From: Chlamydomonas reinhardtii
Lineage: Eukaryota > Chlorophyta > Chlorophyceae > Chlamydomonadales > Chlamydomonadaceae
Direction of reading: 5' to 3'
DNA: 64,000 bases
Assembly: GCF_000002595.2 (NCBI RefSeq)
Contig: NC_057004.1
Location: 7,539,888 to 7,603,887 of the forward strand
The translations under genes were made by a program, and so were the position numbers. The notes beneath the pieces were generated by a model. The model searched no databases. It worked only from the letters and a program-made list of their open reading frames with translations, and was not told the origin of the DNA. Positions within the stretch are counted from its first letter, which is position 1. Each line of letters starts with the position of its first letter. Shown piece by piece: positions 54,194 through 64,000 of this stretch.

Positions 54194-56327
54194 GCCCCCC
54201 CTCGCTCTCTCCCTCTCACCCTCAGCACCGCCACGATGCCCTCGATGGTGGGCATGCCGGTGCCGAAGATGGGCATGCCGGGCAGGCCGCGGAAGTTTGG
54301 CGCGCCGTCAATGGGCTGCGGCACCTTGTGGCTGCGCATGCCCGGGAACTGGTCCTCCTTGAGGATGGTGAAGGGGCCTGCCGGGGGAGGGGTTACATTC
54401 ATGATTAGTTAAGAAGTGAAGGCGTAGCCAGGTACAGCAGCATAGTAGACGCGTTGTTGCCGATGTCCGTGAAGGCGGGGAGGCGGGGAGAGGGAGGGGC
54501 TACATTCATGACAATATAAGAGCGGACACCCCACACGCAGCACCCCCAGCACCCCCAGCACCCACCCAGCACTGCGCCGCTGCGCGCCGCCGTGACGTCG
54601 CCGCTGGTGGGTCCGGCGGGCAGCCCCGGCGGCGCCTCGGGTCCCGCTGCGGCCACGGCCACGGGCAGGTGCAGGTCCAGGGCGGCCATGGAGTTGCGGC
54701 GCAGCAGGCGCATCAGGATGCTGGGGTGGGAGGTGGGGTGGGGGGCAGGAGGAGGAGGGGGAGGGTTACATTCATGACGAGTTCAGGAAGTGGTGGACGG
54801 TAGACCATCTTGCGGGGGGGGGGGGGCGCGAGGTGTGTGGATACAGCAAGGGGCGGGTGGTGGGTCGGCAGTCCAGGCCTCCTCCCACCAAACACCGTAC
54901 CGGCTGGAGGTTGACTCTGCCGCCCGCCCGCCTGCCCACCCGGGCTCCGCCCGCCGCGCCGCAGTGACGTGCACACGCGCACATGCCCCTCTGTTTACCC
55001 CTGTGTGACCCCCCAACCCTCCAAAACCCCCACCAGCACGCACCTGCGCAGCTCGGGGCGCGACGCCATCCAGTCCGCGAAGCTCGCCTGCGATACACAC
55101 ACATGCACGCAGATACCCCAGATAGCCTTGTTGACCCTTTCCTTGCTGCTTACAGCCTTGCTACTGGAACCCACCCACGGGAAACACGTGGCGGGGGGAC
55201 ATCGTGCGGCTGCCGAATACACCCCTTCCCCAGTTTCCTACGCCGGTTCCCTCAACCCCCCATGCCAACATCCCCCTCAAATCCCACTCGCTCAGGGATG
55301 CAAACGGCCCCCCACCCCCCGGTTCGTTCTCCACATGAACTTCCTCCACCCTCCCCCCCCTCNNNNNNNNNNNNNNNNNNNNNNNNNNNNNNNNNNNNNN
55401 NNNNNNNNNNNNNNNNNNNNNNNNNNNNNNNNNNNNNNNNNNNNNNNNNNNNNNNNNNNNNNNNNNNNNNNNNNNNNNNNNNNNNNNNNNNNNNCCAGGC
55501 ACACAGCCAGCAGCGAGGCGCGCTGCCGCTCGCGCATCTCCTTCAGGAAGCGGCTGCGGTAGGAGCCGATGGCCTGACAGCGGGGCGGGCGGGCGGGTGG
55601 GAGTGGGTGCGGAGGTAAGGTGGGTGTAGGTGGGTTGGGGTGGAGAAGGGAGTGCTTAGGTCACAGGTTTGAAGTGCCGACGTCCGACAGGGTTGCGGGA
55701 GGTTGGGTAACAGGAGTATCAAGGGCGAGGCACACGGCGTGTCCACATGGCGTGTCCAGGCGCGCGGGGCTGCCCCGCCTGGTCCCTGGTGCCCCCCCCT
55801 GCGGCCCCTGCGGCCTCCTCCTCCCGCACACCCCCACCCCCTGTGCCCCCCGGACCCACCCGCCCTTCCGTACCCACTCATGGCCCGCGTCCCCCACGAC
55901 TCCGTTTGCCCACTGGGAATGGTGAAAGCCAACCTCCATTTCCCCTCCTCCCTCCCTCCTCCTGATCCCCTCCTCCTCCCCCCTATTTCGTTGCGCTCGG
56001 GCAAACAAGCCCCCTCCTCCCCCCCTGCCTCCTCCCTCCTCCTCCTCTCCCCCTGCCTTCCCCCCTCCCTCGCCTCCTCACCTCTCTGAGGTTCTGCATC
56101 TGGCTGCAGTGGTCGATCACGGCGTCCAGCACCGCCTTGCCCTGCACGCCGTTCTCAAGCACACTGCGGCATTGGGAGGGGGGAGGAAGGGAGGGAGGAA
56201 GGGGAGGGGAGGGCAGGGCGGGAAGAGGTGAGGAGGGAGGGAGGGAGGGCCCTGCGCGCTCACCCTCACACACGCACACGCCCAGCACACACTATCTCCT
56301 TGTGCTCTTCAACACCAGCACCAGCAC

Positions 56328-56371
<44 letters not shown>

Positions 56372-59214
56372 ACACGTCTGGGCGGGCTCTCGTTTCGTTT
56401 TCTAACACACACACTAACTCACACGCACTCACCGCAGCAGCGAGCGCACCACGTCGTACATGCCCCACTTGAGTTTGTCCTTGGTCTGCTCGCCCACCGG
56501 CGGCGTGGCCTGCAGCGCCAGCGGGAACCACACCGGCACCGCGGGCGCCGCCGCCGCCGCCGCGCGGTCGGCTCCGGAGCCGGCGGGCGACAGCGGCATG
56601 TTGTTCTTGGCGCCGGGCGGGAAGGCGCCCAGCTTGCGCAGGTGCAGCAGCGTGCCGATGATGGTGCCGGTGGTGGTGCGGCCGCGGCCCATCTGTGTGT
56701 GCGTGTGTGTGTGTGTGCGAGTGTGTTTAGGAGTGAGAGCGTGTGTGTTGAGAGGGTGTGAGCGCTTATGATATGTGTAATTGTGTGTTACAAGGAATAC
56801 CATATATGTGAGCGGGGTAAACAACCAACCTCCAACGCCCCTCAATCGCACGCGCGCGCGCTTGTCATTTCCCACTTACGCCCCCTTGAACGCACGCCGC
56901 CATTCCCTTGGCCCCCCCCCCACACACACACCTGGCAGTTGAATATGAATGCCGCGCCGCCCAGGTTGGGCCACAGTCGCTGGATGAGCATGTCGAAGTC
57001 CGAGTCCTTGGGCGCCTTCTCGTCCGTGACAGGCACACGCAGGTAGTCAATGTGGTAGCCGTCGGCTGCGGAGCAGGGGAGGGGCGGGAGGGTTACACGT
57101 ATTAAGTTTACGCAGTGAAGTCGTAGCCAGGTAGGGGGTTATATGCACTAAGTTTACGGGGGTGGGGGGAGCGGGGAGAGCGGGGGGGTGGGGGGAGGTG
57201 GGGGTGCAGGAGTGGTGGTTGAATGATGGGGTAGGGCAGGGTCCGAGGGCACAAAGGCAGGTCGGGTGGAGGCTTGGCAATGCAAGGCCCTACTCCGTAA
57301 ATGGCTCTTGAGACCTGCATCGCGCGCCCACTCACCGCCTGCCCTCACAGAACCACCCACCCATCCACCTTGCCCGCTTCCCGCCCCGCATGGGACCTAT
57401 CCGTTGGGCGTGGGCATATGAACCCTCCTCGCAAAACCCCTCCCCCTTCCCTCCCCCCTGGAATCACTCCTTTCTCCATGACACCCCCCCCTCCCTCCCT
57501 TCCCCTCCCTCCCAACCCCAACCCCTCCATCTACCCAACACCTCCCCTCCCCCCCCTCCCCCTCCTCCCCCCCACCCAACCCAAGCTCTCGTTCACTCGG
57601 CTTGCTTGCTTAAAGTTCTGACGTGAAGCTACAGCCCCTACCCTCTCCCCTTCCCCTCCTCCCACCCTAACCCCCCTCCAACCCTCTCCCCACCCGTCCC
57701 CTCTCCCACCCCCTGCCTCACCCCGCAGCTCGGCGTACACCTCGTTGGGCGTCTGCACGTCCGCCGCCGTGACGGGCTCCCAGTGGTCGTACAGCGACAG
57801 GTCCTCGTTCTCGTGCTTGACCAGGATGCGGTTGCCAAACGCCGCCGCCTCGCCCAGGATGTCCTCCTTGAGCCGCCGCTCCATGTCCTCCACGCGGCTG
57901 CGGTCGATGCCTGGTGCAAGCGGAGGGAGAGGGGTGTGTGTGACTGTGCGTGTGCGTGTGCGTGTGTTAAGAAGAGCACTAGGAAACATGTGCGTGTGCG
58001 TGTATGTGTGTGCGGTATGTGGCATGCCCACACCATTCCCTTCTCCCGCGTCGTCTTGGTGACTGATGGCTGCTTCCCATGTTGGGAATGGTGGTAGCAA
58101 TCCACCCCGTCGCCCCCCACCCGACCCAACCCCCCCCTCACCTGTGTACTCGAGGTTGCAAAAGGGCTGGTCCGCCTCGCGCACCACGAAGGGGTTTCCG
58201 TTGATGAACACCAGCGGCTCCTCGCGCATGTTCTGCCAGTACACCTTGCGGGCGCCTGGGGGGTGGGTGGTAGGATTGGGGTGGGGGGAGAGGGGGAAGG
58301 GTAGATGGGTCAGTAGGCAAGGCAGGAGGGCAGGCAAGAGGCGGGGCTGTCCTCGGCTCCTCGCCATTCCGGTAAGAAACTAGAGATGCAAGGAAGCAGG
58401 ACAAGACAAGCAGAGGCTGGAGGCGGGGAGATGGGGATGGAAGATAAGCCCAAGCCCCAGGAACGCGGCAGGAAAGAGGGTGCGCGGCTGTTGGTGTGTC
58501 ACGAGGACCCAACCCGGTGTGTGCAGCAGTGGCCGCACACGGCGGTACGGCACGCACCCTTGTTTGCGCCTACGGCGTTGAGGGCGGAGCGCAGGCCGGT
58601 GACGGTGGGGATGGCCACGCCGTACACGGGCACGTTGGGGATCTGGTGCGGAAAGGTGGGGTTGTGGGACGTGGGGAGAAATTGTTGGGTTGGCGGCGCT
58701 GGTGTTGGGCTGGCAGCGGTGCAAACAAGACTTGCAGGTCAGCGCCGTCCCAACAATCCAGGTGCGTGTTGTTACTCTTGGCCATGCAGCCACCCCTTGA
58801 GATAATAACGGCTGATGGATACGGCACATAGCCATGCCCGCGCGTCTGGCCCGACGACCCGTGATGCCGCAACCCCGAGTGCTTAGTGCCATCCAGCCTG
58901 TGTTCCGGACCTGCCGGAAGTTGGGAGCACCCTCCATAATCGGCACCAGCTTGGTGTTGTGGCAACCTGTGGTGTAGAGGGCAGGGGCAAGTCAGGGGAG
59001 CGGTGCACGCTGCGTAACAGTCACATGCGATGGAAGACCTCCGCAAGTGAAACCCTTGCTTTGGCCCGAACCAGTTACATCGCTTGCATTGCTTACTGGG
59101 GAAGTGGTCAGCTTTTAGGGTCGTGTGCTTGATGAGCACATCGCCAGCGCGACTTGAAATGACTATCTCGGGCGCGGGGAGCTCCTGAGCTCCCTTGGGC
59201 CCGGGCGTACTCAT
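46571..59214 (-). CDS. Paladin-type triple phosphatase-like protein (two assembly gaps inside)
   Basis: Exons in transcript order: 59097-59214, 58911-58966, 58558-58642, 58142-58255, 57722-57910, 56932-57065, 56433-56692, 56082-56163, 55495-55573 (cut by gap), 55044-55087, 54566-54720, 54220-54377, 53853-53969, 53450-53545, 53037-53237, gap, 52596-52785, 51816-51896, 51191-51416, 50782-50845, 50302-50467, 49706-49865, 49247-49470, 48821-48928, 48238-48421, 47659-47939, 47182-47360 and 46571-46676. About 1285 codons are visible. Three repeats each have a lead-in (repeat 1 [20 protein letters not shown], repeat 2 [20 protein letters not shown]), then WxNMREEPxVxIxGxPFVxRE. Repeat 1 has the active loop [12 protein letters not shown]. 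Repeat 2's loop should lie in the 52896-52995 gap. Repeat 3 has [12 protein letters not shown] with no Cys, so it is probably inactive. Paladins belong to the PTP-like inositol phosphatase superfamily. Phosphoinositide activity here is inference. Confidence 0.85.
50642..50700. repeat. (CCCA)n minisatellite in a paladin-type intron
   Basis: About fourteen uninterrupted CCCA units at 50642-50700 in the intron at 50468-50781. Confidence 0.95.
51449..51518. repeat. (GT)n microsatellite, first of a compound pair
   Basis: A GT run of about 35 units, then a core with AACGGAACCAAGCCGCC, then a second GT run at 51565-51616 and a third short run near 51640-51656. Confidence 0.95.
51565..51616. repeat. 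(GT)n microsatellite, second of a compound pair
   Basis: Follows the core described for 51449-51518. It is itself followed by TTAAAGAGCACAAGGAAAAC, a sequence echoed near 57966 and, inverted, near 56300. Confidence 0.95.
52336..52595. repeat. Three copies of a GTTTGGGCTGG...TACAACCCCC repeat in one intron
   Basis: Copies near 52345-52405, 52430-52485 and 52540-52595, antisense to the paladin-type gene, each followed by a C/T-rich tract. Related copies lie near 50120-50175 (same orientation) and 53590-53645 (opposite orientation). Confidence 0.7.
52896..52995. other. Assembly gap (100 N)
   Basis: The round length suggests a gap of unknown true size. By protein alignment the exon or exons with the second phosphatase loop of the paladin-type gene are missing here. 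Confidence 0.95.
54380..54440 (-). promoter_or_regulatory. Shared intron-end cassette (branch point plus C/T tract)
   Basis: On the gene's sense strand it reads TTCTTAACTAATCATGAATG then TAACCCCTCCCCCGGCAG and the exon. TTAACTAAT resembles a branch point. Similar cassettes end the introns before the exons starting at 48421 and 54720, and a weaker one precedes the exon starting at 57065. Confidence 0.55.
55363..55494. other. Assembly gap (132 N)
   Basis: It interrupts the exon beginning at 55573 of the paladin-type gene (last visible residues LLAVCL), hiding the end of the first repeat. Confidence 0.95.
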
Positions 59215-61235
59215 TCTTAGAGAGGTTCTATACACAAAGTCTGGAGAATTGACGACTTCGCGGGGCAAATAAGAGAGCACGCAGAGGCGTGCAAGGTGCA
59301 ACACTCGAAACGAGTTTGTTCAATGCCGCAGGCAAAGACGTCCAAAGACAGTAATTTTCAGCTTCTTGAGTAGAAAAAGCAATTACCGTGTTGGCGCTCG
59401 GCTCTTGTCTGCACGCAACCGTTTGTGCGCATTGCATTCATCACGTTTGGGTGCACACGTTTTCACTCTGTTGGCCACTGGAATCCATAAACGCATGGTT
59501 CGCATGAGATACGGTATAGCTACGCATACATGCACGGGGCCAGAGCGCAAAGACCGCTCACCCGTGGCCGAGTGCACGCATTTAGGCGCGACGTTTATTA
59601 TCCTTTCTCTCACAGCGCCCAAAGGGGGATGCGTTAGTTTGAGAGCTTTGACATGTTATGCTTCCACATGTGTGCCCCGGTGCTGCAATTTTGCGGTTGG
59701 GTTGGTTGAACGGGCCGGGGAGCAGGGGGGCCACGCCGCGTGTGTTTGTGTTCGTGCGCAGGGGTCGTATCTTGTTTTTGGGGTAATGTCTAGCTCCAGA
59801 CAAAAGCGGCCGGGTGGCCGCCATCTATTGTCTGGGCACATGGCGGTTTGGGGACTTCTCCATAGGAATTCGGACAAAACCCGCCCCAAACCCGGGCCAA
59901 CAAAGTCTCACCCCAGACATAAGCCCCCGGGAGGAATGTCTAGGAAACGGCCAAAATGGCCAATTAATGTCTGGAGACATTAAGATAGGAGCCCTGTTCG
60001 TGCGTGTTGCCGGGCTCCATACAGCTTCGCAGACACCCGCGCTGCATAGCGCCTTCCGCTATCTTAGCATAGCAGACCGTATTACCGGAGTAGTGGAGTA
60101 CCGGTCCGGCTCTGCCTGCTGCTCCTATGCCGGCGCAGGCCGGCGCCATGCTGCCCTTGCGGCGGCTCCTACTGCTCTGGCAGTCTGGTTGTCTCTGGCA
60201 GCGCTGGCCCCACCGCACCTGCTGGGGAGCCGCCTGCTGGTGAGCCGCCTCGGCGCCTCGTGGTGAATACACCTCTTGCGCCGAAAAGCGGCTACTACTG
60301 CTGCTGCTGGCCCTCCCGCACCCCCGAAGTGCTGGGCTGCCACTTGGTGCCAACAGCGGAAGCGTCGCGGGGGGCAAGCACAACCATTAATGGGAGTGGT
60401 TGGAGAGGTCTCCCGCATTAACACGCCGCCGACACAACCGCGGGCAATCCTTGCCGCCTTGTGATACCCCTATGATACCGGGTCTGTGCGTGCTCTAGAT
60501 GCAAGGCTTTCATTACAGCACCCTCGCCAGTGGACTGTCACTGACCAACAAACGAACGACAAAAGAATAAACGTCTGCGGCTGTGCTGGCATCCGCCGAA
60601 CACGTCGGCCTGCACCGCACAGCACACAGGCCCCTCGATAGGGCTAAACCAACATACTTGCATACATAGACTGTAAAAAACATCAAACGTCCCCCGGTGC
60701 GCCGAAGCGCAAGACAAGCAATGCTGCTTCAAGCCCGATGCCCGGAACACAGCACGCCACACCACCTTCCCGATCAACGCATGTTTGATACCGCTGCACC
60801 TCCAGCCGCCGATGCGGCAGGCGGCTACAACCCACAGCCGCAACCAGACCAGCAGTTGCGCGCCCCATAGATCCCAACCACCACGGATCACGTATAACAG
60901 GGCACCCCGGCTTGACCGACGAGATCAGCCCCTGGCAACCTTTCGAGCCACCCGCGCGACGTGCCTGCCCTGAATCGCTCCGCACGCTGCGACCTGCGCC
61001 CCGTGCCGGTCCCGCTCCCGCTCCCGCTCCCGCTGTCGCGGCCGGCGCCAACCGGCACCGCCCACGGCAGTCCACTCGACCGCCGTGCCTTATCCTCCTG
61101 CGCCTCCACCTCCTCCTCGTCCTAAGCCCGCCAAACGCCGTGCCCATCCGCCTTCACTCTGCCCGAGCGCCCTGCTCCAACCCTGCAGCACGCCCCCTTG
61201 CCGCCTGCCTGCTCCTCCCCTCCCATGCCTGCTCC
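59215..61235. other. Intergenic region upstream of the paladin-type gene
   Basis: No gene supported. It contains a candidate short palindromic element (59784-59982), the presumed paladin-type promoter, and the 3' flank of the plastid-type gene ending at 61236. Confidence 0.5.
59784..59982. mobile_element. Candidate 0.2-kb MITE with TAATGTCT ends
   Basis: Begins TAATGTCTAGCTCCAGACA and ends TGTCTGGAGACATTA. The 8-bp ends are perfect inverted repeats and the longer match continues with a 4-bp indel. The interior repeats the TGTCT/AGACA motif three more times. No clear target duplication beyond a possible TA. Confidence 0.4.
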
Positions 61236-62542
61236 CTACTGCGCGTCGTCCACGAACACGGAGCCGAAGGCGTAGTAGCGGTTGAGCGCCGCCACCAGCG
61301 CCGTGCAGTAGGCGCGGATGGTGGAGCGCAGGTCCTCGCCCACAGGCTCGCTGTCCATCTTCCTGCAGGGGCGGGCCGGCGGGGGGGGGGTCGTGAGGGG
61401 GAGGCGGGGCGGTCGTGAGGGGGGGCGGTCGTGAGGGCATGTGGACAGTGAGGGCTGGGTGGTGGGCGATAGGGCACCGCCAGCAGCCAGTGCGTGTGCG
61501 TGTGTTGACAGCGACTGCAGTCTGCAGTGCATGTGCATGTGTGTGCATGTGTGTGTGCCAGGCACCGAACAGGACCCGTTCGGCGGCGACCCATTCATTG
61601 CAGCTGCGATGAGGGCATGACGACCAAGCCCCAGACCCATCGAACAATTCCCCAGCCTCCCCTTCCCGGGCATTTAAGCCCAGACATTGCCTTCACGCAA
61701 GCTCTTGCTTGCGGGGCTGCTATCAACCTTGCCCGCGCCCTTGCAACAGTCCCCTCCCCCGCATGGCTGCGCCCTCCCCTGTCATGCCCGGTCATTGCAC
61801 TCGAGTGCCTGCCTTGACCCAAACGCCCGCGCCGCGTCCAGGTCCCATGATCGCCGGCCAGCAGACCCTCTACGCCCCTTTCAACCCGCCCCACAAGCGC
61901 AGGTGCGCACCCCTGTCCGCCGCCACCCCCTTCCCGCCCCCTCCGCGCCTGTCCCGCCCTTCCTGCCGCCCCCGTTCCTCACCAGATCTCAAACATCTTG
62001 CCCTTGACGTCATCGGCCTTGCCCTCCATCACCGGGAAGCCGTCCTCGCCGCGGCCCACCCATTCGTGCTTCGTGACGACCTCCTTGTCAAACATGACCC
62101 CGAGGTCAGTCAGCTTCACGCCCTCCTTGAAAATGGCCACGTTGAAGCCCCATAGGCGCTCCTCAAAGTAGACGGGCTCAATTGTCATGGGCATTCCGAA
62201 GTTGCGCTGCCCGCTCTCGCCTGCCTCCATCATCGTCCACCGGAACAGCTGGTCCATCATATCATCGCGGGGGATGAACGCGGGAACCTCCGTGCTGCTG
62301 ATGAGCTTGCCGTTTGCCACGGCCGAGCACAGGGCCGCCGAGCGGGAACGAACTGGGCTACCGGGACCAAAAGTTGCTGAGCGGACCGGGCGGGCGGGCT
62401 GCAGGCGGCTGCTCACGCTGCTGCTGACGCTGCTCGACACACGGCTGGAGCTAGCGCTGCAGTGCACGGGCATGAAAGCAGCGCGGCGGCCACGCACAGA
62501 CGAAACAGCCTCGAGGGCACGGGTGGACTGCAGCTGAGCCAT
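61236..62542 (-). CDS. Conserved-looking small plastid protein, function unknown
   Basis: Exons 61983-62542 and 61236-61362 join in phase 2 to 228 aa. The first 75 residues are Ser/Arg/Val/Ala-rich (SSRVSSSVSSSVSSRLQPAR), a typical chloroplast transit peptide, followed by a compact domain without low complexity: SSTEVPAFIPRDDMMDQLFR, GMPMTIEPVYFEERLWGFNV, KLTDLGVMFDKEVVTKHEWV and, in exon 2, TIRAYCTALVAALNRYYAFG. Exon 1 appears to end in Trp only because TG joins G at the splice. I do not recognise the family. The clean domain and transit peptide suggest a soluble stromal or peripheral thylakoid protein. It is divergent from the F-box/LRR-like gene at 62853 with 310 bp between starts. Confidence 0.75.
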
Positions 62543-62852
62543 TTTCGAGGTGTGTTACGACCTCTATAAACAAAATTGAACGCTGGTAACTCAACAAACG
62601 TCCGGAAACTTGCCAAGGAGCCCAACCGAGGCGCCCAACGATCTGAGTCCTCATCCTCTCCCCCCGCTGCTGCCTCCTCCAATGTCGTTGGGTTTGAGCT
62701 GTTATCTCAGCTAAATTGGTATCCTTGTATGCCCCTTCCAACGCAAGTTTGAGCAGTTCGAGACCAGCCTCTTATTCAGTAATCTCTATTCCTTTCCCTC
62801 GGGCCCTCTTTCAGACCAGGTTCTTTTGTGCTTGGGTCGGGGGTCACTAAAA
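62543..62852. promoter_or_regulatory. 310-bp intergenic spacer, probable bidirectional promoter
   Basis: Lies between divergent start codons at 62542 (-) and 62853 (+). No specific motif was recognised. Confidence 0.4.
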
Positions 62853-64000
62853 ATGCCTTGTTGTGGCGGCAGCCATACGGGCGGCCCAAGTGGCTCGACC
62901 AAGCAACTCGTCTCGAACCACCGTGGCAGGTCGGAGGCGGACCTTTCTGGTGATGCTCTCCAAAATGGAGTGGTGTTGCGCACACTAGCAGAGCACTGCG
63001 ATGCAGCTACCGCAGCTGCGTGCTTCGGGGTTTGCCGCGCTTGGCGGGACGCGTTTTCAGTGTCCGCGATGAACAGCACCATGAGCTGTGTGGCTGAAGC
63101 TGTGGATTCAGCGCGCGCACGGTGAGAGGGGTCGGGCGGCGGCATGATCACTACCATCGGATCGTTCCAGTTCTCGCGCGTTTGCGCAGGACTGGCCTCT
63201 TTCCCTTGCCCAGCGCTCCCTCCCTCGCTCCCGAGTCACCTTGCCGCGATCTCGCACCTGTCAGCATTTGGGGCTCCGCTAGCGCGCCACGCACGTCACC
63301 CGACACCCGTCCCGGCGCTAGCGGCCCCACTCACACACACACACCACGCCCCCTCTTCTCACCACCTCTTCGCAGCTTCGCTGGCAACCTGCACGGCGCC
63401 GTGACGCTGGATGTGACGCGCTGGGGGGCGCAGGGGCAGCCGCCGGCGCACGGCGGCGCAGCCAGCGCGGCGCAGCGGGCGGCGGCGGTGGCGGCGGCGC
63501 AGCGCGGCTTTGACGCACACTTGCGGGCACTGGCCACCAACCGGCATTTTGTGCAGCTCAAGGTGAGGGGCGCCTGTGGTGGGAGCAGTCGGGAGGTGTG
63601 GGTTATCGGGGTCGTGTATGCACCGACACAGCAGCACAGCGGGCTTGGAGCGCACACCGTCTCCCGCCCCTAACAACAAGCTGTTGATCCGCTGCGTCTT
63701 TCATGGACGGCTGCCCCCACCCCAACCCCTCAGGTGCACACGCCCGTGCGCGAGGCGGCCGACCCGCAGCTGTCCCTGGCCGCGCTCACCGCCCTGGCGC
63801 CGCTGACGCAGCTCACCTCGCTCGTCCTCAGCCGCAACCCCTCCTTCACCTCCGCGCCCCACGCCCTCACCCCCGCCGACGTGGCCGCGCTGGCGCACCT
63901 GCGCGGCCTCACCTTCCTAGAGCTCTGCGCCGCCGTGCCGCCAGCACTCGGGCTAGGGCCGCTGGCGCGCGCCGCCGCCGGCTCCCTGACCGCGCTCCGC
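62853..64000 (+). CDS. F-box-like / leucine-rich-repeat protein, 5' part (runs off window)
   Basis: Exons 62853-63121, 63376-63562 and 63734->64000 join in phase. The N-terminus MPCCGGSHTGG is Cys/Gly-rich. Residues about 40-75 (VLRTLAEHCDAATAAACFGV then CRAWRDAF) resemble the latter half of an F-box. From exon 3 on, LRR-like units appear: LAALTALAPLTQLTSLVLSR, then AALAHLRGLTFLEL. F-box/LRR proteins select substrates for SCF ubiquitin ligases. Because the protein is incomplete and the F-box is weak, plain LRR is the safer reading. The 3' end lies beyond the window. Confidence 0.6.

Overview
This window looks like nuclear DNA of a volvocine green alga (Chlamydomonas or a close relative). The inference rests on very high GC with codons ending in G or C, genes cut by many short introns (GTG[A/C]G donors, CAG acceptors), TGTAA cleavage signals after several genes, long GT/CA microsatellites inside introns, transit-peptide-like N-termini, and an algal LINE. 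No operons, rRNA, tRNA or CRISPR were recognised. Two runs of N (52896-52995 and 55363-55494) are assembly gaps. All gene models were spliced by hand from phase-consistent exons.

Layout. 1-1609 (+): 3' part of a gene ending in a J-domain. 2974-3867 (+): intronless ORF with a zinc-finger-like N-terminus and a GIY-YIG-like nuclease domain. 4666-6704 (+): six-exon DoxX-like membrane protein. 7926-14155 (-): two-ORF LINE, both frames open, with a repeat-rich 5' region reaching about 14800. 14895-15798: short hAT-like non-autonomous transposon with 8-bp target duplications, holding a 92-bp tandem array. 16154-17341 (-): weak, broken coding signal. 17431-22708 (-): ten-exon proton-translocating NAD(P) transhydrogenase.

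24074-33128 is the most striking part. Two nearly identical 4.2-4.3-kb arms lie head to head around a 0.6-kb spacer. Each arm carries an eight-exon gene for a protein built of three modules, each a beta-rich segment followed by a TIR-like domain. The last TIR resembles the SARM1 NADase type and keeps a candidate catalytic glutamate. The copies differ sharply in only two coding places: the N-terminus (only the + copy starts MGC, a likely myristoylation/palmitoylation signal) and a patch around the putative NADase site.

33693-36238 (-): leucine-rich-repeat-like protein. 37220-40148 (+): plastid-type protein with an mTERF-like helical segment. 40647-43177 (+): membrane-anchored atypical protein kinase (HFD and DFN in place of HRD and DFG). 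43178-46570: no gene supported. 46571-59214 (-): at least 27 exons of a paladin-type protein with three phosphatase-like repeats; repeat 1 has the active-site Cys loop, repeat 2's loop falls in a gap, and repeat 3 lacks it. 61236-62542 (-): small probable plastid protein. 62853-64000 (+): start of an F-box/LRR-like gene that runs off the window.

The genes form no obvious pathway. The coherent local stories are the mirrored TIR pair, and several families of short repeats that recur in introns, often next to 3' splice sites.
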